DNA of 24,511 nucleotides from JAEUOS01 sp046160545 (GCA_046160545.1 JBJXGS010000293.1:1-24511); one strand, 5' to 3'. Shown: positions 6,474 to 14,512, numbered from the stretch's first letter. Numbers and translations: made by a program. The notes: generated by a model not told the origin, from the sequence alone.

Positions 6474-7013
6474 ATGGCGCGTTTGCGTAACGAGTACCGG
6501 GAGCGGATCGTTCCCGAACTCATGAAGAAATTCGGCTTCAAGTCGGTCATGCAGGTGCCGCGTATCACCAAGGTCACGCTGAACATGGGTGTGTCCGAGG
6601 CGGTCGCCGACAAGAAGGTGATGGACAACGCGGTCGGGGACATGACCAAGATCGCGGGTCAGAAGCCGGTCGTGACCAAGTCGAAAAAGGCGATCGCCGG
6701 ATTCAAGATTCGCCAGGATTATCCGATCGGCTGCATGGTGACGCTGCGCGGTGAACGGATGTATGAGTTCATCGATCGCTTCGTCAGCATTGCGTTGCCG
6801 CGCGTGCGCGACTTCCGCGGCGTCTCCGGGCGCGCTTTCGACGGACGTGGCAACTACAACATCGGGGTCAAAGAGCAGATCATCTTTCCGGAGATCGAGT
6901 ACGACAAGATCGACGCGATCCGCGGCATGAACATCAGCATTACCACCACGGCGAAGAACGACGAAGAGGCGCGTGCCCTGCTCGCGGCGTTTCGCTTCCC
7001 CTTCAAGGCATAG
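6474..7013 (+). CDS. rplE: 50S ribosomal protein L5
   Basis: L5 (179 residues, as in E. coli) binds 5S rRNA and contacts the P-site tRNA and S13. Clear landmarks are MQVPRITKVTLNMGVSEAV (about residues 24-42), the RDFRGVSGRAFDGRGNYN loop and the C-terminal LLAAFRFPFKA. A GAGGGT stretch precedes the ATG. In E. coli, S8 represses the spc operon by binding around the rplX-rplE junction. Here the spacer is only 14 bases and I could not confirm an S8 site by eye. Confidence 0.98.
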   Translation: MARLRNEYRERIVPELMKKFGFKSVMQVPRITKVTLNMGVSEAVADKKVMDNAVGDMTKIAGQKPVVTKSKKAIAGFKIRQDYPIGCMVTLRGERMYEFIDRFVSIALPRVRDFRGVSGRAFDGRGNYNIGVKEQIIFPEIEYDKIDAIRGMNISITTTAKNDEEARALLAAFRFPFKA

Positions 7014-7026
7014 GGCTGCAACCGAG

Positions 7027-7332
7027 ATGGCCAAACTCTCCCTCATCAATCGCGAAGTCAAGCGTGAAATGCTCGTCAAGAAGTACGCCCCCAAGCGCAA
7101 GGCGCTGCAGGCGATCATCGACGACACCAAGATGTCCGACGAGGACCGCATGGAGGCGCGCCTCAAGCTGCAGCAGTTGCCGCGGAATTCGAACCCGACC
7201 CGTCTGCGCAATCGCTGCGAGCTGACCGGCCGGCCGCGCGGCACCTACCGCAAGTTCGGCCTGGGCCGTAACAAGTTGCGCGAGGCCGCAATGCGCGGCG
7301 ACGTCCCCGGCCTGGTCAAGGCCAGCTGGTAA
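7027..7332 (+). CDS. rpsN: 30S ribosomal protein S14, zinc-free form
   Basis: The ATG at 7027 gives 101 residues starting MAKLSLINREVKREMLVKKY, the long zinc-independent type of S14. Only one cysteine is present (in NRCELTGRPRG), so there is no zinc ribbon. The C-terminal half, GRPRGTYRKFGLGRNKLREA, is the 16S-binding signature. An in-frame ATG at 6973 lies within rplE and gives unrelated residues; it is rejected. Zinc-responsive paralogue switching would not be expected for this form. Confidence 0.97.
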   Translation: MAKLSLINREVKREMLVKKYAPKRKALQAIIDDTKMSDEDRMEARLKLQQLPRNSNPTRLRNRCELTGRPRGTYRKFGLGRNKLREAAMRGDVPGLVKASW

Positions 7333-7357
7333 GGCGAACGGACAGGAGACCCACGAC

Positions 7358-7753
7358 ATGAGCATGAGCGATCCCATCGCCGATATGCTGACGCGTATCC
7401 GTAACGCCCAGACTGCCGAGAAGCCCGAAGTCGGGATGCCTTCCTCGAAACTCAAGCTGGCGATTGCCAGAGTCTTGAAGGACGAAGGCTATATCGACGA
7501 CTTCGCGGTGCGCGAGACAGCCGGCAAGGCCGAGCTGTCGATCGCCCTCAAGTACTACTCGGGCAAGCCGGTCATTGACCGCATAGAGCGCATCAGCCGA
7601 CCAGGCCTGCGCATTTACAAAGGCAAGGAAGACATCCCGCGTGTCATGAACGGGTTGGGTGTCGCCATCCTTTCGACTTCCAAGGGCGTCATGACAGATC
7701 GCAAGGCACGCGCCAGTGGCGTCGGCGGCGAAGTCCTGTGCGTGGTTGCCTAG
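7358..7753 (+). CDS. rpsH: 30S ribosomal protein S8
   Basis: S8 (131 residues) binds the central domain of 16S rRNA and in E. coli is the repressor of the spc operon. It begins MSMSDPIADMLTRIRNAQ and ends with the family motif GVGGEVLCVVA. AGGAG at 7344-7348 sits nine bases before the first ATG, so 7358 is preferred over the second ATG at 7364. Confidence 0.97.
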   Translation: MSMSDPIADMLTRIRNAQTAEKPEVGMPSSKLKLAIARVLKDEGYIDDFAVRETAGKAELSIALKYYSGKPVIDRIERISRPGLRIYKGKEDIPRVMNGLGVAILSTSKGVMTDRKARASGVGGEVLCVVA

Positions 7754-7763
7754 AGGAGCCCAC

Positions 7764-8297
7764 ATGTCCCGCGTAGGCAAGAATCCAATAACCATTCCGA
7801 AGGGTGTCGAAGCCACCCTGGGTACTGGCGAAATCACGGTCAAGGGCCCCTTGGGCTCTTTGAGCCGCCGTCTGGACAGCGCGATCAGCATTGCCCGCGA
7901 CGGAGATTCTCTCAAAATCGTTCCGGTGGATGAGTCGCGCAACGCAGACGCGATGTCCGGCACCTTTCGCGCCCTGATCAACAACATGGTGGTCGGTGTC
8001 ACCAAGGGTTTTGAGCGCAAGCTCAACCTGGTTGGCGTGGGCTATCGCGCACAGGCGCAAGGCGACAAGCTAAACCTTTCGCTGGGTTTTTCGCATCCGG
8101 TAGTGCACCAGATGCCCGCGGGGGTCAAGTGCGAGACGCCGCAGCAGACAGAGATCGTCATCAAGGGCATCGACAAGCAGAAGGTGGGCCAGGTGGCCGC
8201 TGAAGTGCGGGCCTACCGGCCTCCCGAGCCTTACAAGGGCAAGGGTGTGCGCTACTCCGACGAGCGCGTGGTGATCAAAGAGACCAAGAAGAAGTAA
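7764..8297 (+). CDS. rplF: 50S ribosomal protein L6
   Basis: L6 (177 residues, the E. coli length) consists of two similar domains and lies near the factor-binding site. The start MSRVGKNPITIPKGVEATL has GAGGAG directly upstream (about 7753-7758). The C-terminal signature PPEPYKGKGVRYSDERVVIK is clear at about residues 152-171. An upstream in-frame ATG at 7716 is inside rpsH and adds unrelated residues. Confidence 0.98.
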   Translation: MSRVGKNPITIPKGVEATLGTGEITVKGPLGSLSRRLDSAISIARDGDSLKIVPVDESRNADAMSGTFRALINNMVVGVTKGFERKLNLVGVGYRAQAQGDKLNLSLGFSHPVVHQMPAGVKCETPQQTEIVIKGIDKQKVGQVAAEVRAYRPPEPYKGKGVRYSDERVVIKETKKK

Positions 8298-8309
8298 GGG
8301 GCAGACGAC

Positions 8310-8657
8310 ATGGACAAGAACCAATCCCGTCTTCGTCGCGCCAAGCAGACGCGCCGCAAGATTGCAGAACTCAAGATCAACCGCCTTACCGTGCATCGGA
8401 CCAACGGCCATATCTACGCGCAGGTCATCGGAGGCGGCCGGGTGCTGGCGAGTGCCTCCACCGGCGAGGCCGAGGTCCGCAAGGGTATGCCTAACGGTGG
8501 CAATGTTGCCGCTGCCGCCGCGGTCGGCAAGCGCATTGCCGAGAAGGCGAAGGCAGCCGGCGTTGCCGAGGTTGCATTCGATCGTTCCGGGTTCGCGTAT
8601 CACGGCCGCGTCAAGGCGCTGGCTGAAGCGGCCCGCGAAGCTGGCCTGAAGTTCTAG
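8310..8657 (+). CDS. rplR: 50S ribosomal protein L18
   Basis: L18 (115 residues) binds 5S rRNA together with L5. The basic N-terminus MDKNQSRLRRAKQTRRKI, the RLTVHRTNGHIYAQVI strand and the C-terminal FDRSGFAYHGRVKALAEAAR are all characteristic. AAGGGGCAGA at about 8296-8305 overlaps the rplF stop and precedes the ATG. Confidence 0.97.
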   Translation: MDKNQSRLRRAKQTRRKIAELKINRLTVHRTNGHIYAQVIGGGRVLASASTGEAEVRKGMPNGGNVAAAAAVGKRIAEKAKAAGVAEVAFDRSGFAYHGRVKALAEAAREAGLKF

Positions 8658-8669
8658 CGGGAAAAAGAC

Positions 8670-9194
8670 ATGGCGAAGATGCAGAAAGTGCAGGCGGGTT
8701 CCGAAGGACGGGACGACGGCCTCAAGGAAAAGATGATCGCGGTAAATCGCGTGACCAAGGTCGTCAAGGGCGGGCGCATCCTGGGTTTCGCCGCGTTGAC
8801 GGTCGTCGGTGACGGCGATGGGCGTGTCGGGATGGGCAAGGGCAAGTCGCGCGAAGTACCGGTGGCAGTGCAGAAGGCCATGGAAGAGGCGCGCCGCAAG
8901 ATGGTGCGTGTCTCCTTGCGCAACGGCACGCTGCAACACGCGATTGTCGGGGTTCATGGCGCTGCCAAGGTCTTCATGCAGCCGGCGTCCGAGGGCACGG
9001 GAATCATCGCCGGCGGTCCGATGCGGGCCGTCTTTGAAGTGGTCGGTGTGACCAATGTGCTGGCGAAATGCCAGGGGTCGACCAATCCTTACAACGTGGT
9101 GCGCGCAACGCTCGACGGCCTGACCCGCATGACGACGCCGGCCGAAGTGGCCGCCAAGCGTGGCAAGTCGGTCGAAGAAATCACCGCAGCCTGA
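8670..9194 (+). CDS. rpsE: 30S ribosomal protein S5
   Basis: S5 (174 residues) forms part of the mRNA entry site and affects decoding accuracy. The double-stranded RNA-binding-like N-terminal domain covers about residues 17-80, with the loop VNRVTKVVKGGRILGFAALT. The C-terminal domain includes AEGTG-like EGTGIIAGGPMRAVFEVVGV. This is the region where spectinomycin-resistance changes occur in E. coli (the residue 20-30 loop). That loop reads VVKGGR here, apparently wild type. Confidence 0.97.
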   Translation: MAKMQKVQAGSEGRDDGLKEKMIAVNRVTKVVKGGRILGFAALTVVGDGDGRVGMGKGKSREVPVAVQKAMEEARRKMVRVSLRNGTLQHAIVGVHGAAKVFMQPASEGTGIIAGGPMRAVFEVVGVTNVLAKCQGSTNPYNVVRATLDGLTRMTTPAEVAAKRGKSVEEITAA

Positions 9195-9207
9195 CGGGGA
9201 CAAGATC

Positions 9208-9396
9208 GTGGCAGACAAGAAAACACTTCGCGTCACCCTGGTGAAGAGCCCTAACGGCACCAGCGAAAGGCATCGTGCGACCGTGCGTGGCTTGGGCCTG
9301 CGACGCCTCAATTCCTCGCGCGTGCTCGAGGACACCCCTGCGGTGCGCGGCATGATCAATCGCGTCTACTACCTAGTGCGGGCCGAGTCGGCCTGA
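9208..9396 (+). CDS. rpmD: 50S ribosomal protein L30
   Basis: A GTG start at 9208, with GGGGA at 9196-9200, gives 62 residues: the usual size of L30. The core LRVTLVKSPNGTSERHRATV and RGLGLRRLNSSRVLEDTPAV is diagnostic. The frame is open back to an ATG at 9160 inside rpsE, but those 16 extra residues do not belong to L30. It lies between rpsE and rplO, as in the standard spc operon. Confidence 0.96.
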   Translation: MADKKTLRVTLVKSPNGTSERHRATVRGLGLRRLNSSRVLEDTPAVRGMINRVYYLVRAESA

Positions 9397-9421
9397 AGCG
9401 CGCGCGACCAACAGGACCATC

Positions 9422-9868
9422 ATGAAACTCAATACGATCAAGCCGGCCGACGGTGCCAAGCACGCCAAACGGCGCGTCGGGCGCGGCATTGGCTCGGGAC
9501 TGGGCAAGACAGCCGGCCGCGGCCACAAGGGCCAAAAGTCCCGCGCCGGCGGATTCCACAAGGTCGGATTCGAAGGCGGACAGATGCCACTGCAGCGGCG
9601 CCTGCCCAAGCGGGGATTCGTCTCCCTCACGCGCAATGATTCGGCCGAGGTGCGACTGTCCGACCTGCAGAAGATCGATGCCGCCGAAGTGACCCTGGAA
9701 GTTTTGCGGGCAGCCGGAGTGGTGCCGGCTGGCGCGTTGCGGGCCAAGGTGATTCTGTCTGGCAAGCTTGAGCGCAAAGTTGCACTTTCCGGAGTGGCTG
9801 CATCCAAGGGTGCCAAGGCCGCCATCGAGGCTGCCGGGGGCAGCGTCGCCGTCGCCGAGACGGCCTGA
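9422..9868 (+). CDS. rplO: 50S ribosomal protein L15
   Basis: L15 (148 residues) is a late-assembly protein with a glycine- and arginine-rich extended N-terminal half: RRVGRGIGSGLGKTAGRGHKGQ at about residues 17-38. The C-terminal half is a small globular domain. The start MKLNTIKPADGAKHAKRRVG is typical. No strong Shine-Dalgarno is seen (ACCAGGACCATC... region), but the ATG fits the family exactly. Confidence 0.97.
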   Translation: MKLNTIKPADGAKHAKRRVGRGIGSGLGKTAGRGHKGQKSRAGGFHKVGFEGGQMPLQRRLPKRGFVSLTRNDSAEVRLSDLQKIDAAEVTLEVLRAAGVVPAGALRAKVILSGKLERKVALSGVAASKGAKAAIEAAGGSVAVAETA

Positions 9869-9891
9869 AGCGAACACGGGACAGATAGACA

Positions 9892-11214
9892 GTGGCCACC
9901 GATGCGATGACCGTCGCCAAGTCCGGCAAGTATGGGGACTTGAAGCGCCGTCTCGTCTTTCTCCTGCTGGCGTTGGTGGTCTACAGGGTCGGCGCCCATA
10001 TTCCGGTGCCGGGAATCGACCCCACGCAGTTGGCCGACCTGTTCAAGCAGAATCAGGGCGGCATTCTGGGCATGTTCAACATGTTCTCCGGCGGCGCCTT
10101 GTCGCGGTTCACGATCTTCGCCTTGGGCATCATGCCCTACATTTCGGCATCGATCATCATGCAGTTGATGACCGTGGTCTACCCGCCGTTCGAAGCTCTC
10201 AAGAAGGAAGGCGAAGCCGGTCGTCGCAAGATTACGCAGTACACCCGGTATGCCACCTTGTTCCTGGCCTTCTTCCAGGCATTTGGCATTTCGATTGCAC
10301 TCGAGTCGCAGCCCGGGCTGGTCATGGACCCGGGGCTGACATTCCGCTTTGTGACCATCTCCACACTGGTCACCGGCACCATGTTCCTGATGTGGCTAGG
10401 TGAACAGATCACCGAGCGCGGTCTGGGCAACGGCATTTCAATCATCATCTTTGCTGGCATTGCCGCGGGATTGCCGTCGGCCATCGGCGGGCTGTTCGAA
10501 CTGGTGCGCACCGGGGCGATGAACGCCTTGACCGCGATCTTCATCATCCTCCTCGTGGTGCTGGTGACCTACGCAGTGGTGTTTGTCGAGCGCGGACAGC
10601 GCAAGATACTGGTGAACTATGCCAAGCGCCAGGTGGGCAACCGAGTCTATGGCGGACAGTCCTCGCACCTGCCACTGAAACTCAACATGGCCGGCGTGAT
10701 CCCGCCGATTTTTGCCTCGTCAATCATCCTCTTTCCAGCCACCATCACCAGCTGGTTTTCCTCTGGTGACTCGATGCGCTGGCTCAAGGACATCGCCGGC
10801 ACCCTGTCTCCGGGGCAACCGATCTACGTGATGCTGTATGCGGCGGCGATCATCTTTTTCTGTTTTTTCTACACCGCTCTTGTCTTCAACAGCAAGGAAA
10901 CCGCTGACAACCTCAAGAAGAGCGGGGCATTCGTTCCCGGCATCCGTCCCGGCGACCAGACTGCCAAGTACATCGACAAGATCCTGATGCGCCTGACCCT
11001 GGTTGGCGCCGCCTACGTGACCATCGTTTGCCTGTTGCCGGAATTCCTGATCCTGCGCTGGAACGTGCCCTTCTATTTTGGCGGCACCTCGCTTCTGATC
11101 ATTGTCGTGGTGACCATGGACTTCATGTCCCAGGTACAGGCCTACATCATGTCGCACCAATACGAGTCGCTTCTCAAGAAGTCCAATTTCAAGGGTGGAA
11201 TGTTCCAGGGTTGA
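9892..11214 (+). CDS. secY: Preprotein translocase subunit SecY
   Basis: SecY (440 residues) is the channel of the SecYEG translocon in the inner membrane. The start MATDAMTVAKSGKYGDLKRR uses GTG; an internal ATG at 9907 is the alternative, and neither has a strong Shine-Dalgarno. Ten membrane segments are expected and visible as hydrophobic blocks, the first around residues 21-40. The plug and lateral gate region is represented by FNMFSGGALSRFTIFALGIM, a classic SecY signature at about residues 63-82. The cytoplasmic loop with GQRKILVNYAKRQVG is also conserved. It is followed by 147 bases without a gene, then rpmJ. Confidence 0.98.
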   Translation: MATDAMTVAKSGKYGDLKRRLVFLLLALVVYRVGAHIPVPGIDPTQLADLFKQNQGGILGMFNMFSGGALSRFTIFALGIMPYISASIIMQLMTVVYPPFEALKKEGEAGRRKITQYTRYATLFLAFFQAFGISIALESQPGLVMDPGLTFRFVTISTLVTGTMFLMWLGEQITERGLGNGISIIIFAGIAAGLPSAIGGLFELVRTGAMNALTAIFIILLVVLVTYAVVFVERGQRKILVNYAKRQVGNRVYGGQSSHLPLKLNMAGVIPPIFASSIILFPATITSWFSSGDSMRWLKDIAGTLSPGQPIYVMLYAAAIIFFCFFYTALVFNSKETADNLKKSGAFVPGIRPGDQTAKYIDKILMRLTLVGAAYVTIVCLLPEFLILRWNVPFYFGGTSLLIIVVVTMDFMSQVQAYIMSHQYESLLKKSNFKGGMFQG

Positions 11215-11361
11215 CGATTGGGTCGCGCCGACGCATCCACGCGCATGCAGCAGTCCGGATGCAAGGCGGTCCATCTGAGGCCCGTGATGGTCGGGCACGC
11301 GACCAGATACAGGTGAGTCGAGTCGGCCAGCCGGACAGAAAACAGAGTTATCGGAGGCAGC
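11215..11361 (+). other. secY-rpmJ spacer lacking infA
   Basis: This 147-base spacer is too short for infA (about 72 codons) and shows no recognisable IF-1 fragment in any frame. It contains a weak inverted repeat, GCATCC (11233-11238) to GGATGC (11257-11262), and the rpmJ ribosome binding site CGGAGG near its end. I see no convincing promoter. Confidence 0.6.
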
Positions 11362-11475
11362 ATGAAAGTACTTGCATCAGTTAAGAAGATTTGCCGCAAT
11401 TGCAAGGTCATCAAGCGCAAGGGCGTGGTACGCGTCATTTGCACCGACCCGCGGCACAAGCAGCGCCAAGGCTAA
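11362..11475 (+). CDS. rpmJ: 50S ribosomal protein L36
   Basis: This 37-residue gene reads MKVLASVKKICRNCKVIKRK and ends CTDPRHKQRQG before TAA. Cys11, Cys14, Cys27 and His32 form the zinc site of the C+ type of L36. CGGAGG stands about six bases before the ATG. It is the smallest protein of the large subunit and is placed normally between secY and rpsM. Being zinc-binding, it is the kind of L36 that some bacteria replace by a zinc-free paralogue under zinc shortage; no such paralogue is in the window. Confidence 0.96.
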   Translation: MKVLASVKKICRNCKVIKRKGVVRVICTDPRHKQRQG

Positions 11476-11508
11476 GCAGAGCGCTTCGAATAGGCACGAG
11501 GACATCAA

Positions 11509-11877
11509 ATGGCTCGCATCGCAGGCATCAACATCCCGAACCATCAGCACGCCGAGGTCGCCCTGACCGCGATCTACGGCATCGGCCGCCCGCGCGCACG
11601 CGCGATCTGCGTCGCCGCCGGCGTTGCGCCGGCTGTCAAGATGAAGGATCTCACCGACACGCAGGTTGACCGGTTGCGCGAGCAGGTCGGAAAGTTCATC
11701 GTCGAGGGCGACCTGCGCCGCGAGGTGTCGATGAACATCAAGCGTCTCATGGACCTGGGTTGCTACCGTGGTGTGCGCCACAAGCGTGGCTTGCCGGTTC
11801 GTGGTCAGCGCACGCGTACCAATGCGCGTACCCGCAAGGGCCCGCGCAAGGCGCGCAACGCGATCGCCGGCAAATAA
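11509..11877 (+). CDS. rpsM: 30S ribosomal protein S13
   Basis: S13 (122 residues) lies in the small-subunit head and contacts the P-site tRNA and L5. The start MARIAGINIPNHQHAEVALT, the helix-turn-helix-like IYGIGRPRARAIC segment and the C-terminal GLPVRGQRTRTNARTRKGPR are family marks. GAGGA precedes the ATG. It opens the alpha operon. In E. coli S4 represses from a pseudoknot overlapping this start, but the 33-base spacer here shows no obvious equivalent. Confidence 0.97.
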   Translation: MARIAGINIPNHQHAEVALTAIYGIGRPRARAICVAAGVAPAVKMKDLTDTQVDRLREQVGKFIVEGDLRREVSMNIKRLMDLGCYRGVRHKRGLPVRGQRTRTNARTRKGPRKARNAIAGK

Positions 11878-11905
11878 GCGCTAAGCCCACAGATCAGGAA
11901 TAGAC

Positions 11906-12313
11906 ATGGCAACCAAGCAGCAGCAACCGAACGCCGCGACCCGCGTCCGCAAGAAGGTCAAGAAGAACGTCGCCGAGGGCATTGCGCATATCCACGCCTC
12001 GTTCAACAACACGATCATCACGATCACGGACCGCCAGGGCAACGCCCTGTCGTGGGCCACGTCGGGCGGTGCCGGCTTCAAGGGCTCGCGCAAGTCCACG
12101 CCGTTTGCAGCGCAGGTGGCTGCAGAGGCTGCAGGCAAGGTCGCCGTCGAGTGCGGCGTGAAGAATCTCGAGGTGCGCATCAAGGGACCCGGCCCCGGCC
12201 GCGAGTCCTCGGTGCGTGCGCTCAATGCGCTGGGAATGAAGATTGCCAGCATTACCGACGTGACGCCGGTACCGCACAACGGGTGCCGGCCTCCCAAGCG
12301 TCGCAGGATCTGA
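11906..12313 (+). CDS. rpsK: 30S ribosomal protein S11
   Basis: S11 (135 residues) is part of the platform near the E site and the mRNA exit. The core HIHASFNNTIITITDRQGNA (about residues 28-47), the ATSGGAGFKGSRKSTPFAAQ segment and the C-terminal PHNGCRPPKRRRI are diagnostic. It is slightly longer than E. coli S11 because of a lysine-rich N-terminus. An 82-base structured spacer separates it from rpsD. Confidence 0.97.
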   Translation: MATKQQQPNAATRVRKKVKKNVAEGIAHIHASFNNTIITITDRQGNALSWATSGGAGFKGSRKSTPFAAQVAAEAAGKVAVECGVKNLEVRIKGPGPGRESSVRALNALGMKIASITDVTPVPHNGCRPPKRRRI

Positions 12314-12324
12314 GTTTTCCTGCG

Positions 12325-12357
12325 GCCGCCCTTGCGGGCGGCGACGCGCTTGGCGTC
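12325..12357 (+). promoter_or_regulatory. Tandem hairpins upstream of rpsD
   Basis: GCCGCCC (12325-12331) pairs perfectly with GGGCGGC (12336-12342) around TTGC. GACGC (12343-12347) pairs with GCGTC (12353-12357) around GCTTG. The two stems touch and could stack. They end 38 bases before the rpsD start. No T-run follows, so termination is unlikely. S4 is the known repressor of the alpha operon in E. coli; use of this element by S4 is only a guess. Confidence 0.5.
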
Positions 12358-12395
12358 GATCCCGGTTGTGATTTTCGTATGGGGTGACTTGAACC

Positions 12396-13019
12396 ATGGC
12401 TAGATATACCGGCCCGAAATGCAAGCTCTCGCGCCGCGAGGGTACTGATCTTTTCCTCAAGAGTTCGCGCAAGGCGTTCTCTGACAAATGCAAGTCCGAA
12501 GTCGCGCCCGGTCAGCATGGACTGAAATCGGGGCAACGGCTTTCCGACTACGGCAAGCAGTTGCGCGAAAAGCAGAAGGTGCGCCGCATGTACGGTGTCC
12601 TGGAGCGACAGTTCCGGCGTTACTACGCCGAGGCGGTGCGTCGTCGCGGCAATACCGGCGAGAACCTCCTTCACCTGCTCGAGACCCGTCTTGATAATGT
12701 TGTCTATCGCATGGGTTTCGGTTCGACCCGCGCGGAGGCTCGGCAATTGGTCGGGCACAAGGCGATCGAGGTCAACGGCAAGGCCGTCAATGTGGCCTCG
12801 GCACAGATCAAACCCGGCGACGTGATCGCCGTACGCGAGAAATCGCGCACCCAGTTGCGCATCAAGGACTCGGTGTCGCTTGCCGAGCAGGCGGGATTTC
12901 CGTCCTGGGTCGAAGTCGATAGCGCCAAGATGACCGGCACGTTCAAGGCGCTGCCTGATCGCGGCGACATTGCCCAGGACATCAACGAAAGCCTCGTGGT
13001 CGAACTGTATTCCCGCTGA
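12396..13019 (+). CDS. rpsD: 30S ribosomal protein S4
   Basis: S4 (207 residues) starts small-subunit assembly by binding the 5' domain of 16S rRNA and, in E. coli, represses the alpha operon. The start MARYTGPKCKLSRREGTDLF is typical. The S4 RNA-binding domain covers about residues 97-160, with LDNVVYRMGFGSTRAEARQLVGHKAIEVNG. The zinc-type cysteine set of some S4 proteins is absent. The ribosome binding site is poor (GGGGTGAC). This may make translation sensitive to the upstream hairpins. Confidence 0.97.
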   Translation: MARYTGPKCKLSRREGTDLFLKSSRKAFSDKCKSEVAPGQHGLKSGQRLSDYGKQLREKQKVRRMYGVLERQFRRYYAEAVRRRGNTGENLLHLLETRLDNVVYRMGFGSTRAEARQLVGHKAIEVNGKAVNVASAQIKPGDVIAVREKSRTQLRIKDSVSLAEQAGFPSWVEVDSAKMTGTFKALPDRGDIAQDINESLVVELYSR

Positions 13020-13072
13020 TCCGGGTCTTCCGCAGCCCACGCCGCAGCACCATACACAGCAGAAAGGATCAA

Positions 13073-14056
13073 ATGGCCAACACGGGATTTCTCAAACCGA
13101 AGATCGTCAATGTCGAGGGAATCGGCCCTTCGCACGCCAAGGTGACGATGGAGCCGTTCGAGCGCGGCTACGGCCACACGCTGGGCAATGCCCTGCGCCG
13201 CGTCCTGCTGTCCTCCATGGACGGCTTCGCTCCGACCGAGGTCACCATTTCCGGGGTAGTCCACGAGTACTCGACCATTGAAGGGATCCAGGAAGACGTG
13301 GTCGACATTCTACTCAACCTCAAGGGCGTCGTCCTCAAATTGCACAATCGCGACGAAGCCTTGCTGACGCTCAAGAAGGCCGGCGCCGGCTCTGTCACCG
13401 CCCGTGACATCGAACTGTCGCACGACGTGGAGATCATCAATCCCGACCACCACATCGCCCACCTTGCTTCCAACGGCAAGCTGGACATGCAGATCAAGGT
13501 CGAGCGCGGTCGCGGCTACGTGCCTGGCAACGTGCGCATTGTCGGCGATGAAGAAACCAAGTCCATCGGCAAGATCGTGCTCGATGCATCGTACAGCCCC
13601 GTGCGACGGGTTTCGTACGCGGTCGAGTCCGCCCGCGTCGAGCAGCGCACCGATCTGGATCGTCTGGTGGTCGACATCGAGACCAATGGCGTGATCAAGC
13701 CCGAGGATGCGGTACGCCAGGCGGCCCGCATTCTGGTCGACCAGTTGTCGGTCTTCGCGGCGCTGGAAGGTACTTCGGAAGGTGAAGGCGGTGCTCCCAA
13801 GGCGCCGACCATCGATCCTATCCTGATGCGACCGGTCGACGACCTTGAGTTGACGGTACGCTCGGCCAATTGCCTCAAGGCGGAGAACATCTACTACATC
13901 GGCGACCTGATCCAGCGGACCGAGAACGAGCTTCTCAAGACCCCCAACCTGGGTCGCAAGTCGCTCAACGAAATCAAGGAAGTACTGGCCTCTCGTGGAC
14001 TGACTCTGGGCATGAAGCTCGAGAACTGGCCGCCGGCGGGGCTGGAGAAGGCATAA
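13073..14056 (+). CDS. rpoA: RNA polymerase subunit alpha
   Basis: RpoA (327 residues) has an N-terminal dimerisation domain (about 1-235; RGYGHTLGNALRRVLLSSM at 29-47 is the conserved core) and a C-terminal domain (about 250-327) that binds UP elements and activators. The C-terminal stretch RSANCLKAENIYYIGDLIQR includes the arginine of the 265 determinant. AGAAAGGA in 13060-13068 precedes the ATG. It sits between rpsD and rplQ, so polymerase and ribosome output are tied to one transcript. Confidence 0.98.
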   Translation: MANTGFLKPKIVNVEGIGPSHAKVTMEPFERGYGHTLGNALRRVLLSSMDGFAPTEVTISGVVHEYSTIEGIQEDVVDILLNLKGVVLKLHNRDEALLTLKKAGAGSVTARDIELSHDVEIINPDHHIAHLASNGKLDMQIKVERGRGYVPGNVRIVGDEETKSIGKIVLDASYSPVRRVSYAVESARVEQRTDLDRLVVDIETNGVIKPEDAVRQAARILVDQLSVFAALEGTSEGEGGAPKAPTIDPILMRPVDDLELTVRSANCLKAENIYYIGDLIQRTENELLKTPNLGRKSLNEIKEVLASRGLTLGMKLENWPPAGLEKA

Positions 14057-14069
14057 GGACTAGGAAGCC

Positions 14070-14465
14070 ATGCGTCACGCTCACGGACTGCGAAAACTCA
14101 ACCGCACCTCGGCGCATCGCGTCGCGATGCTGCGCAACATGACGGTGTCCCTGCTCAAGCATGAGGTCATCAAGACCACCTTGCCCAAGGCCAAGGAACT
14201 GCGCATGATGGCCGAACCGATCATCACGCTCGGCAAGACGCCGTCGCTGGCCAACAAGCGCCTCGCGTTCTCGCGTCTGCGCGACCGCGACACTGTGGTC
14301 AAGCTGTTCGGAGAGCTTGGTCCGCGCTTTGCAAAGCGCAATGGCGGCTACCTGCGCATACTCAAGTACGGGTTCCGCAAGGGCGACAATGCGCCTATGG
14401 CATTGGTCGAATTGCTCGATCGCCCGGAGACTCCGGTCGCGACCGGGGCGGCCGCAGGCAGTTAA
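14070..14465 (+). CDS. rplQ: 50S ribosomal protein L17
   Basis: L17 (131 residues) is the last gene of the ribosomal cluster. The start MRHAHGLRKLNRTSAHRVAM and the LPKAKELRMMAEPIITLGK stretch are family signatures. The C-terminus, after RILKYGFRKGDNAPMALVEL, is a short Ala/Gly-rich tail. The clear terminator 20 bases after the stop confirms this as the operon end. Confidence 0.98.
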   Translation: MRHAHGLRKLNRTSAHRVAMLRNMTVSLLKHEVIKTTLPKAKELRMMAEPIITLGKTPSLANKRLAFSRLRDRDTVVKLFGELGPRFAKRNGGYLRILKYGFRKGDNAPMALVELLDRPETPVATGAAAGS

Positions 14466-14485
14466 GTGGCCAGGTACGGGATGGC

Positions 14486-14512
14486 AAGGCCGGGCTAGTC
14501 CCGGCCTTTTTT
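14486..14512 (+). terminator. Rho-independent terminator of the ribosomal cluster
   Basis: GGCCGGG (14488-14494) pairs with CCCGGCC (14500-14506) around the loop CTAGT, extended by AA-TT to nine base pairs, and is followed by six T residues (14507-14512). This is a textbook intrinsic terminator. The next coding frame starts only ten bases further on. Confidence 0.95.

Noticed and set aside
6135..7244. Minus-strand open frame of 369 codons across rplX, rplE and rpsN
   Set aside because: Antisense shadow of conserved ribosomal genes, with no domain-like pattern.
8070..9359. Long minus-strand open frame of 429 codons across rplF, rplR, rpsE and rpmD
   Set aside because: It is antisense to four unmistakable ribosomal protein genes. 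Long antisense frames are expected in GC-rich DNA, and the protein resembles no family I know.
11215..11361. Degenerate infA remnant
   Set aside because: I looked for IF-1 landmarks in all three plus frames and found none. The spacer may be unrelated to infA.
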